Part shown: in pieces, positions 1 through 6,157 of the stretch
Layout of the letters: each line of letters begins with the position of its first letter
How positions within the stretch are numbered: the stretch's first letter is position 1
Virus record (IMG/VR): IMGVR_UViG_3300037847_000505
Coordinates: 1-31,250 of that record
From: a virus
Length of the DNA stretch: 31,250 bases
Reading direction: 5' to 3' (one strand)
Notes under the pieces: model-generated
Databases searched by the model: none
Seen by the model: only the letters and a program-made list of their open reading frames with translations
What the model was told of the DNA's origin: nothing
Made by a program: the position numbers and the translations under genes

Positions 1-71
1 ATAAGTTTGTGGAAGAATACAACAAACTAGTAACTAAATATGCAACACTAAAAAAAGATAAGGATAAATAA
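1..71 (+). CDS. C-terminal end of an unknown protein (partial)
   Basis: The reading frame is open from the window edge to a TAA at 69-71 and encodes the last 22 residues of a protein, ending KKDKDK. The tail is rich in Lys, Glu and Tyr and looks helical. The stop overlaps the next ATG by one base (TAATG), the same junction used throughout the window, which supports it as a real upstream gene of the same operon. Nothing can be said of its function; by position it belongs to the replication/recombination block. Confidence 0.6.
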   Translation, partial: KFVEEYNKLVTKYATLKKDKDK

Positions 72-712
72 TGCCAAAAACAATAGATGCAGTATATAAT
101 CCAGCAAATAGCAATGCTTGGAAACCAGTTGAAGAGGGTGAATACCCTGCTCACATTACAACTCTTGATACAAGAGAAGTAAATACTAAAGCAGGACCTG
201 CTATTGTTGTAAATATGCAATATAAGATAGCACCTGAAGTAGAAGAATGTACTCAACCATTGTATGAAATGGATGGATACAATTATATTACAGACTCTAA
301 TGGCGATTTAGTTCCTAAAGTTGGAACTGATGGTAATCAAGAGCATGGAACTTGTGAGCATCTAAAAGATAGAACATACAGAGACAATGGTACATTTGTA
401 TTTCTTGATAGTTCTTCTAGTGGTAAAAACTCTAGGTATTTTCAATTGTTAGAAAATCTAAATATAGAGTTAGAATCAGATAAAGTAGATGGTCAAGAAG
501 TAAAGAAACTTGTGCTTATTGAAGAAGATGATGTTGTAGGTAAAGCAGTTATAGTAAGACTTAAGAAAGAAACTTATGTAACTTCTAATACTAAACATCT
601 ACCTCCGAATGAGCAAGACGTTAGGTCTACATTCAAAGTTTCAAGTGTAAATACTTGGGATGGTGGTAAAGATATTACTGCTGATGAATTAGACGCTGAC
701 GTACCATTCTAA
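71..712 (+). CDS. SSB-like protein, DUF669-type
   Basis: A 213-residue protein, probably a single-stranded DNA-binding protein that protects replication intermediates and recruits partners. The N-terminal pattern (a short YNPANS-type opening, then VEEGEYPAHI, followed by a strand-rich OB-like region) resembles the DUF669 family found in phage replication operons. The C-terminus is acidic and ends DADVPF, which closely mimics the DDIPF-type tail through which bacterial SSBs bind other proteins. Its ATG overlaps the preceding stop (TAATG). Helicase, resolvase and methyltransferase genes follow downstream on the same strand, fitting a replication role. The family call is by pattern recognition; DNA binding itself is inferred. 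Confidence 0.65.
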   Translation: MPKTIDAVYNPANSNAWKPVEEGEYPAHITTLDTREVNTKAGPAIVVNMQYKIAPEVEECTQPLYEMDGYNYITDSNGDLVPKVGTDGNQEHGTCEHLKDRTYRDNGTFVFLDSSSSGKNSRYFQLLENLNIELESDKVDGQEVKKLVLIEEDDVVGKAVIVRLKKETYVTSNTKHLPPNEQDVRSTFKVSSVNTWDGGKDITADELDADVPF

Positions 713-725
713 AATAAAGTAATAT

Positions 726-821
726 AAAGGGGAGTGAAAGACATTTGTTCCTTTCGATTTTTTAATAATTCGTATGTGGGAAGAAAAGGTTGATAAATTG
801 GTTGGCATCAAACTCCCCTTT
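726..821 (+). ncRNA. candidate structured RNA with three-way junction
   Basis: A 10-bp perfect GC-rich stem pairs 726-735 with 812-821. Two further stems abut its inner ends with no unpaired bases: 736-740 with 751-755 (10-nt loop) and 790-794 with 807-811 (12-nt loop). This makes a compact three-way junction with one long single-stranded joiner (756-789). It lies in the only substantial non-coding gap of the early block, and the outer 3' strand runs into a T-rich stretch (819-828), so it could also end transcription. It may be a small RNA, a 5' leader element or a terminator-like structure. No known class was recognised. Confidence 0.4.
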
Positions 822-852
822 TACTTTTATCCGATTGGTTGTAAATTAGATA

Positions 853-917
853 GAGGGCGGTACTTATTTATATAAGTCTCTCTTCTCTCTCTTCTACTAC
901 CAAGAACGGCCGCCCTC
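853..917 (+). promoter_or_regulatory. GC-rich leader hairpin before a small gene
   Basis: An 8-bp perfect stem pairs GAGGGCGG (853-860) with CCGCCCTC (910-917). Inside it a 6-bp hairpin pairs 862-867 with 872-877, followed by a pyrimidine-only CT tract. The stem is strikingly GC-rich against an AT-rich background. It ends 25 bases before the ATG at 943, so it would sit in the 5' untranslated leader of that gene. It could be a regulatory leader, a processing site or part of the same RNA as the junction at 726-821. Confidence 0.4.
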
Positions 918-942
918 AAATTATAAACACAAAGGTATAAAC

Positions 943-1182
943 ATGAATGAAGCAACAGCAACTATAAAATTCACTAAATCAGAAATAGAAAACATAATAA
1001 TATCTCTTGTTCTTTCATCTAGGTCAGCAGAAATATTTAGTAATACAGAGATGAGTAGCAATATGACAAAGATAAAAGACGACTTAGTAAAAATAAAAAG
1101 AGATTTAAATAAAAAAGTAGAGGAGAAACAAAATGGATTATTGGAAGAAGGTCAAGCGCCGTATTGCAAAACTTGCGACTAA
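943..1182 (+). CDS. small early protein, unknown function
   Basis: A 79-residue protein that was not recognised. It is mostly helical, with many Lys, Glu and Ile, and a charged heptad-like stretch in the C-terminal half (about residues 45-66). It ends with a CKTCD motif, a single CxxC pair that could contribute to a metal site. It is the first gene after the structured gap 713-942, so its expression is the most likely to be affected by those hairpins. Its last 50 bases overlap the next gene in a different frame, which is unusually long for this genome. Confidence 0.6.
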   Translation: MNEATATIKFTKSEIENIIISLVLSSRSAEIFSNTEMSSNMTKIKDDLVKIKRDLNKKVEEKQNGLLEEGQAPYCKTCD

Positions 1183-1411
1183 GGCATTGAATGATAAGCC
1201 AGATTGGCAACCACCAAAGGGAGCAATATACTTAAAAGATGTCGAAGACGGACAGTTAATACAAGTATATAATTCAGAAACACAAGCAATAGTATTAAAT
1301 AAAACACCAAGTTCAGTTAGTGTATATGTGACTAATCATAGGTCTAATGACCCTTTCTATGCTGGAGAGCAACGATGGGGATTAGAAACGGAAGTGCAGG
1401 TAGTAAAATGA
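1133..1411 (+). CDS. small early protein, unknown function
   Basis: A 92-residue protein that was not recognised. It opens with a basic segment (KKVKRR), and the remainder looks like a small beta-rich fold (YLKDVEDGQLIQVYN, then SSVSVYV). The ATG at 1133 has a good ribosome binding site (GAGGAG, about 6 bases upstream) inside the preceding gene, which supports the long 50-base out-of-frame overlap. Its stop overlaps the next ATG (ATGA at 1408-1411). Confidence 0.6.
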   Translation: MDYWKKVKRRIAKLATKALNDKPDWQPPKGAIYLKDVEDGQLIQVYNSETQAIVLNKTPSSVSVYVTNHRSNDPFYAGEQRWGLETEVQVVK

Positions 1412-1569
1412 AAAATTATTATGACAAATCAAGACCAAGAGGATTCTTATTTAAAAGTGAAAAAGAATATTTAAAAGAAAGAGATAAATTTTTAAATGAA
1501 CATGGCAATGGATGGTGGGTAAGTTATTGTATAGATAAAAAAAATAAGAGAACAAGAGTAACAAAATAA
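1408..1569 (+). CDS. small early protein, unknown function
   Basis: A 53-residue basic protein with many aromatic residues (KNYYDKSRPRGF, GNGWWVSYC). The start at 1408 is chosen because it forms an ATGA overlap with the preceding stop, the usual junction here. An in-frame ATG at 1375 would add 11 residues and has a GGAGAG about 5 bases upstream, so it cannot be excluded. The function is unknown; the charge and size suggest a nucleic-acid-binding or host-interaction peptide, but that is only inference. Confidence 0.5.
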   Translation: MKNYYDKSRPRGFLFKSEKEYLKERDKFLNEHGNGWWVSYCIDKKNKRTRVTK

Positions 1570-1582
1570 AAAAGGAGAGAGA

Positions 1583-1774
1583 ATGGAAAAATGTTTTTCA
1601 TTAGAAGAGATAAAATTTGCTGTCGATGTATCAGTAGGAGATGGTGGACACAAAGCCAAGCAAGTGTCTGAAGTATTAATATCAATATGGAATGAACGAG
1701 AAAGATTATTAGAATGCAAGATACAAGACGAACAATCAAAAGCATATGAGGAGAAGAGAATCAATGGCCTATAG
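1583..1774 (+). CDS. small early protein, unknown function
   Basis: A 63-residue protein, unrecognised. The start has a strong ribosome binding site (AAGGAG, 7 bases before ATG). The N-terminal part (CFSLEEIKFAVDV) and the C-terminal half (about residues 26-60, Glu/Arg/Lys rich) are predicted to be helical. The last 11 bases overlap the following gene. Two long open frames on the opposite strand across 1492-1779 are its antisense shadows. Confidence 0.6.
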   Translation: MEKCFSLEEIKFAVDVSVGDGGHKAKQVSEVLISIWNERERLLECKIQDEQSKAYEEKRINGL

Positions 1775-2168
1775 AACAAGTAGGTTTAGCAAATGCCCTT
1801 CTTGTGGATTTGACCTCAATAACAGAGGTAATAAGATGGGTAAAGAAATGTCCGAGATGCTTAGAGCAAGAACAAAGTATACTAGAAATAAAATCAATAA
1901 CATAGCAACACTTATTAATGATTTGATACCATCACAAAACAGAACAGAATATTGGAAGTTTCTTGTGGGTATAAAAGATATAGATGATAAGATTGTAGAC
2001 TATGGTATTGAACAATACTATCAAGGTGGACATCATAATCAAGGTAAAGGGTTTCCTTATCTTAAAAAGATATTACAAACATTAGGACAAGATAACGAAG
2101 CAATAAAAGAACTAGAACGTAAAAGAATTGGTGGAGTTCCACCGATAATAAAAGTAGGAGAGAAATAA
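1764..2168 (+). CDS. hypothetical protein with N-terminal CxxC
   Basis: A 134-residue protein starting MAYRTSRFSKCPSCGFDL, with one CxxC knuckle that looks like half a zinc ribbon; no second Cys pair is visible, so zinc binding would need another ligand or dimerisation. The rest is helical and basic. The ATG at 1764 is preferred over the in-frame ATG at 1746 because GAGGAG lies about 10 bases before it. It sits directly before the DUF932-like gene, with a one-base TAATG overlap. It may belong to the replication machinery by context, but there is no family evidence. Confidence 0.6.
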   Translation: MAYRTSRFSKCPSCGFDLNNRGNKMGKEMSEMLRARTKYTRNKINNIATLINDLIPSQNRTEYWKFLVGIKDIDDKIVDYGIEQYYQGGHHNQGKGFPYLKKILQTLGQDNEAIKELERKRIGGVPPIIKVGEK

Positions 2169-2941
2169 TGAAAGCAAATATACAAGACATAATGTTTCCT
2201 GTTAAAGAAATGCCAGCAAAACTAGGAAATAAAAAAGATACTGGATATAAATTTATTGTAAGAGAAGATACTGGAGATGTCTTATCTTGCATGACAGATA
2301 ATTACAGACTTATTAATAACTCTACAATCTTAGAGAAATCTGACAATATAATTAGTAAAGAAGGTGGTAATCTAAAAGAAGTTCAAACTTTTGGTAACGG
2401 AGCAAGAAGTATTGTAAAGTATGAGTTTGATAAGCATAAAATTACTATCAGTAATGGTGATATATGTACACCAGAAATAGTATGGTCAAATAGTTATGAT
2501 GGAACTGTTGGATTGAATATTATAGCAGGAGCATTCAGATTAGTATGCACAAATGGATTGGTAATTGGTGTTGTTGCTGATAAATACAAGAACAAACACA
2601 TCATACAAAACATGGACTTGCAAGATATTGAAGGTGTGATTGAAGAAACAATTAAGAAAACAAAACGAATTATGAAAGATGAGTTTCCTATTATTCATGG
2701 TACTAGAGTTCAGCAATCACATATTGTTGATATACTCAAGATGTTTCCATTACAATCATCAGATTACATTACTAATCTACTAATTGCAGAAAATCCTAAT
2801 AATCTATGGGACCTGCTAAATGTAGCAACTAATGTAGCAACTCATGGTATGGATAGAAAAGCAGAAGCTACACACAAGTTAGAAGCAAGAATCTATGCTA
2901 AGATATGCAAGATGGCAAAGGTACATATAGCTAGTGCCTAG
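2168..2941 (+). CDS. DUF932-like protein
   Basis: A 257-residue protein matching the general layout of DUF932 phage/plasmid proteins. It has YRLINNSTILEKSDNI near residues 47-62, a GARSIVKYEF strand, a NSYDGTVGLNIIAGAFRLVCTNGLVIG core (about residues 108-135), and a helical C-terminal half. Members occur widely in phages and plasmids beside replication and recombination genes, but their biochemical role is not settled. The start overlaps the preceding stop (TAATG) and its end overlaps the methyltransferase start by 8 bases. The family call rests on the VCTNG core and the flanking strands. Confidence 0.65.
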   Translation: MKANIQDIMFPVKEMPAKLGNKKDTGYKFIVREDTGDVLSCMTDNYRLINNSTILEKSDNIISKEGGNLKEVQTFGNGARSIVKYEFDKHKITISNGDICTPEIVWSNSYDGTVGLNIIAGAFRLVCTNGLVIGVVADKYKNKHIIQNMDLQDIEGVIEETIKKTKRIMKDEFPIIHGTRVQQSHIVDILKMFPLQSSDYITNLLIAENPNNLWDLLNVATNVATHGMDRKAEATHKLEARIYAKICKMAKVHIASA

Positions 2942-3776
2942 TCTAGATTGGTACGATTGCCCGATTGTACTTCCTTATTATGGGGGTAAATATGAGATGA
3001 GTAAAAAACTTATCCCTCTTTTGCCCCCTCATGAGAGGTATATAGAAGTGTTTGCAGGCGGTCTTTCTATGTTCTTTAGGAAGGCCAAAGCAAAATGGAA
3101 CGTACTTAATGATAAAGATAAGAACATTGTAAATCTTTACATGAGTGTTATCTTAAAAAGAAAAGAACTAATAGATAATTTATTTTGGATTCCCAAAAGT
3201 CGTGATTTATTCTTAGATTTCAAAGGAGAGATAAGAGATGAAAATTATACATTCGAGATACCTGACCCATTACAAGCTGCGAAGTATCTGTATTGTATAC
3301 GATATAGTTTTAATAAACTAATTCATACTCCATTCTCAATGAATAAAGATATGAACAAAAACTGGGAAGAAGAATTGACATATTCAAGAAAGTTTTTAGG
3401 TGGTGCAACAATAGAGAATTTAGATTTTGAAGAACTTATTGATAGGTATAATCCTAGAAAAGGTGATTTCTGGTATCTAGACCCTCCATATATTGTAGCA
3501 ACAGAGAAAGGCTCATATTATAATCATAGTTTTGATATGGAAGACCATGTAAGATTACGAGAATGTGTACAAAAAATTCATGATAATGGTGGATACTTTA
3601 TGGTAAGTTATGATTACAGAGAAGAAGTTGCTGATTTATATCAGGACTTTGATTGTAGAACTCTTGATTGGAAATATGTAGGAGCAACTGATGAAGCTAG
3701 ACAAAAAGGTAGAAAAGAATATGTTATAATAAATTATGAACCAACACAACAAATAAATATATTTAAGGAGGATTAA
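2934..3776 (+). CDS. dam: D12-class DNA adenine N6-methyltransferase
   Basis: A 280-residue enzyme that transfers a methyl group from S-adenosylmethionine to adenine N6 in a short DNA target. The N-terminal PYYGGK (residues 14-19) and IEVFAGG (37-43) form the cofactor site, and the catalytic DPPY is at residues 183-186 (YLDPPY). The start is a GTG at 2934. It is preferred over the first ATG (2995) because that ATG would remove the PYYGGK motif, although no good ribosome binding site is visible; coupling to the upstream gene (8-base overlap) probably supplies ribosomes. No restriction enzyme gene is nearby, so this is an orphan phage methylase, likely protecting the genome or marking it for replication or packaging. 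The recognition site cannot be predicted. Confidence 0.9.
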   Translation: MPSLDWYDCPIVLPYYGGKYEMSKKLIPLLPPHERYIEVFAGGLSMFFRKAKAKWNVLNDKDKNIVNLYMSVILKRKELIDNLFWIPKSRDLFLDFKGEIRDENYTFEIPDPLQAAKYLYCIRYSFNKLIHTPFSMNKDMNKNWEEELTYSRKFLGGATIENLDFEELIDRYNPRKGDFWYLDPPYIVATEKGSYYNHSFDMEDHVRLRECVQKIHDNGGYFMVSYDYREEVADLYQDFDCRTLDWKYVGATDEARQKGRKEYVIINYEPTQQINIFKED

Positions 3777-5095
3777 TGAACGAAGAGATAAAAGAAATAA
3801 AAACATTACCACACTCCGAAGATGCAGAAAAAGCTTTGCTTGGATGTATACTTAAAGGTGATGCAAGAGAGCAAGAGATTGCTATGGCTTGGGTAAGAAG
3901 TAATGAAGCATTCTATAATAATGATTGTAAAGATGTTTGGGTTGCATTCAAAGAATTGTACAGAGACCAAATAGATATAGACTTTATTACTTTATCAGAC
4001 AAAGTACAAGAAATGAGTGGTAAACAACTTGCATACTTTATGACTGGACTTACTGATTTTGCACCAAGCACTGCTAATGTTGAGAACTATGCAAAGATAA
4101 TATGGCAAAAGTACATACAAAGAGAAACTGCAAAGTCAGCAACTAAACTTGTAGATGCTAGTTATGATAATAATGGTAGTGTAAAAGAAATATTGAGTGA
4201 GCATAACAAACTTATTCAAGAACTAAAGAACATACAACCATCTAAGCAAGTAGATATGAACGTATTGATTGAAGACATGAAGAAAGTAATGGAAGAAGAT
4301 TCTAATCTAATACCATTTAACTTAGCACATCTTGATTCATTCGCAGGTGGTATGACTCGCAAAGAGATTACTGTTGTTGGAGGTAGACCCGGTCATGGTA
4401 AGACTACACTTATAATTAATATTATTCGTGGACTTATCTATCAGGGATACAATGTAATGCTATTTAATCGTGAGATGTCTAATACAGAAATGCTTAAAAA
4501 GATGGTAGTTATGGAAAGTAAAGGTCTTGAATATGGTCATGTTCGTAGAAATGAACTTAATGATGATAGTAAAGAAGAGTTTGAAATAACATCTGACTTT
4601 ATGAAAGAGAAGTACAGAAATCTAATAATGTATGATAACATACGAAGTCTAGATGATTGTCTAAGAGAAATATCTAAGCATAAACCAGATGTTGTTATTG
4701 ATGACTACATACAATTGATTCAAGTAGATGGTATTAAAGAAGGTAGACGATTCGAGATTGAAAAGATTATGCAAGAATACAAATGGATTTCTAAGTCTGA
4801 AGATTGTAGTGTTATCTTAGTATCTCAACTTAACAGAGAGATTGAGAAACGTATTGACCCTAGACCTAGAATGAGTGATTACGCAGAAAGTGGTGTAATT
4901 GAACAAACAGCAGAGTCTGCTATGTTTGTATTCTATGGACATAACTTTGATAGCGAAAGATATGACCAACACAAAAGTGAAATTATTGTAGCTAAAAGTA
5001 GATATGGTAGGATAGGTACACATCAAGTTGGATTTAATGGTAATCGTTGTAAATTCTACATGAATGATAAACTAGCGAAAGATGATTCAAAATAA
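3776..5095 (+). CDS. dnaB: replicative DnaB-type DNA helicase
   Basis: A 439-residue helicase that unwinds the phage replication fork using ATP. It has the DnaB N-terminal domain (SEDAEKALLGCIL near residues 14-26, which normally binds primase), a linker, and a RecA-like C-terminal domain. Walker A is GGRPGHGKTT (202-211), Walker B is VVIDDY (306-311) and the SVILVSQLNRE motif spans 345-355. The downstream arginine-containing segment PRMSDYAESGVIEQ matches the hexameric DnaB pattern. The length is typical. The start overlaps the methyltransferase stop (TAATG) and has AAGGAGG just upstream. No primase gene or fused primase domain is visible, so a separate primase should lie outside the window or be supplied by the host. 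Confidence 0.95.
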   Translation: MNEEIKEIKTLPHSEDAEKALLGCILKGDAREQEIAMAWVRSNEAFYNNDCKDVWVAFKELYRDQIDIDFITLSDKVQEMSGKQLAYFMTGLTDFAPSTANVENYAKIIWQKYIQRETAKSATKLVDASYDNNGSVKEILSEHNKLIQELKNIQPSKQVDMNVLIEDMKKVMEEDSNLIPFNLAHLDSFAGGMTRKEITVVGGRPGHGKTTLIINIIRGLIYQGYNVMLFNREMSNTEMLKKMVVMESKGLEYGHVRRNELNDDSKEEFEITSDFMKEKYRNLIMYDNIRSLDDCLREISKHKPDVVIDDYIQLIQVDGIKEGRRFEIEKIMQEYKWISKSEDCSVILVSQLNREIEKRIDPRPRMSDYAESGVIEQTAESAMFVFYGHNFDSERYDQHKSEIIVAKSRYGRIGTHQVGFNGNRCKFYMNDKLAKDDSK

Positions 5096-5384
5096 ATCTT
5101 GTAATGGCTGCTACTACGAACATGATAGGACCTGTTATTGGTTTGAACTTGTTAATGGTAGCAGTCCAAAGATAATACCTGATGATACATTTAATAAAGG
5201 ATGTAAGCAGTATAACAATACTACAATAGGTAATCAAACTATGGATGAGATAACTACTAAAGTAATTAATGTATTCAAAGGTGAGATAATAGGAGATAAA
5301 TATACTCCTACAAAATGGTCTGGTAATTACAAGAAGAAAACATATACTACAAGACACAAGTATACAGAAAGGAAAGACTTCTAA
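5082..5384 (+). CDS. Cys-rich small protein, possible zinc binder
   Basis: A 100-residue protein with a cysteine cluster at its N-terminus (CNGCYYEHDRTC, then GCKQY about 25 residues later), which could bind one zinc ion. The C-terminal half is basic and polar (KKKTYTTRHKY). Such small Cys-cluster proteins are common in phage replication operons and have no assigned job. The start overlaps the helicase end by 14 bases; the stop overlaps the resolvase start (TAATG). The position between helicase and resolvase suggests DNA metabolism, which is inference only. Confidence 0.65.
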   Translation: MIQNKSCNGCYYEHDRTCYWFELVNGSSPKIIPDDTFNKGCKQYNNTTIGNQTMDEITTKVINVFKGEIIGDKYTPTKWSGNYKKKTYTTRHKYTERKDF

Positions 5385-5911
5385 TGATTACTATAGGAAT
5401 AGACCCAGGTCGTAGTGGAGGAATTGTATTTGTAAATGGTGATACAATAATTGAAATGTATAAATGCCCAAAAACTATAGAAGAGATGGCAGAAATATTA
5501 GAACCATACAGAATGACATGGGAAACTACAACACCAATTACAGCATACATTGAGCAAGTACACGCATTCCCAACTGATGCTCGTAGCAGTGCATTTAAAT
5601 TCGGTACTAACTATGGGATTTGGCAGGGTCTGCTAGCAGCTAATAAGATAGAAACAAAGTTCATTGCTCCACAAGTATGGATGAAGTCATTAGAGTTACC
5701 AAAAGATAAAGTAAGTAGAAAAAAAGAAATAAAAATAATTGCGCAAAGAGTAATTGATAAACAAGACTTACTAAAAAAGAAAGTAACACTACATACTGCT
5801 GATGCTGTTCTTATAGGAATGTTTGGAGTTTTAAAAACTGCATTAGATAATATGAATTTAAAAGATAAAATTAATACATTAACTAAATTAAAGAAGAGAG
5901 GAAATAAATGA
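5384..5911 (+). CDS. ruvC: RuvC-type Holliday junction resolvase
   Basis: A 175-residue nuclease of the RNase H-like RuvC family that would cut four-way DNA junctions made during recombination and replication, freeing concatemers for packaging. The acidic catalytic set is present: D7 in the opening strand (IGIDPGRSGG), E57 in YIEQVH, and D140 in HTADAVLIG. The length and motif order match phage RuvC-like proteins. There are no ruvA or ruvB genes nearby, as usual for phages. The start forms TAATG with the preceding stop and has AAAGGA upstream. Confidence 0.85.
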   Translation: MITIGIDPGRSGGIVFVNGDTIIEMYKCPKTIEEMAEILEPYRMTWETTTPITAYIEQVHAFPTDARSSAFKFGTNYGIWQGLLAANKIETKFIAPQVWMKSLELPKDKVSRKKEIKIIAQRVIDKQDLLKKKVTLHTADAVLIGMFGVLKTALDNMNLKDKINTLTKLKKRGNK

Positions 5912-6102
5912 TATTACAAAAGTCTAAAAAAGAAATAGATAATTTTATAATAACAATGAATAATGTAGAATCAACATTAAAAATTTTATCTAATAGTCAA
6001 GAAACAGATTCAGCAATTAAAATACTTACCGAACTTGTAAGTGTAACTGAATTACTTGTTGAGATATTAGAACAAAGAAAAGAAGAAACTTTTACCGCAT
6101 GA
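5908..6102 (+). CDS. small helical protein, unknown function
   Basis: A 64-residue protein that was not recognised. It appears to be two helices with regular hydrophobic spacing (STLKILSNS; SVTELLVEILEQ), possibly a helical hairpin or a dimerising coiled coil. It is the last gene of the rightward block, overlapping the resolvase stop by four bases (ATGA), and ends 22 bases before the hairpin at the convergent junction. It could modulate the resolvase, but that is only position-based. Confidence 0.6.
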   Translation: MILQKSKKEIDNFIITMNNVESTLKILSNSQETDSAIKILTELVSVTELLVEILEQRKEETFTA

Positions 6103-6123
6103 TTCTCCTATAGCGTGTAAACG

Positions 6124-6157
6124 GAATGAGCAGGTACTATCTCTTGCCTGCTCGTTC
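6124..6157. terminator. hairpin at the convergent gene junction
   Basis: An 11-bp stem pairs 6124-6134 with 6147-6157 (one G-U pair, perfect GAGCAGG/CCTGCTC core) around a 12-base loop. It lies between the end of the rightward block (6102) and the last codons of the leftward late block (stop at 6137-6139, inside the loop). A shared bidirectional terminator is the natural reading, but neither side is followed by a clean T tract, so termination may be weak or Rho-aided. It may instead protect the 3' ends of the mRNAs. Confidence 0.5.

Noticed and set aside
853-917. N4-like hairpin promoter for a virion polymerase
   Set aside because: N4 promoters use short stems with three-base loops for an unrelated polymerase; these stems have different size and loops, so promoter function is left as an open question.
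1492-1779. Two minus-strand open frames opposite the small early genes
   Set aside because: Hydrophobic, Cys/Ser-rich translations typical of the reverse complement of Lys/Glu-rich genes; the plus-strand genes have good starts.
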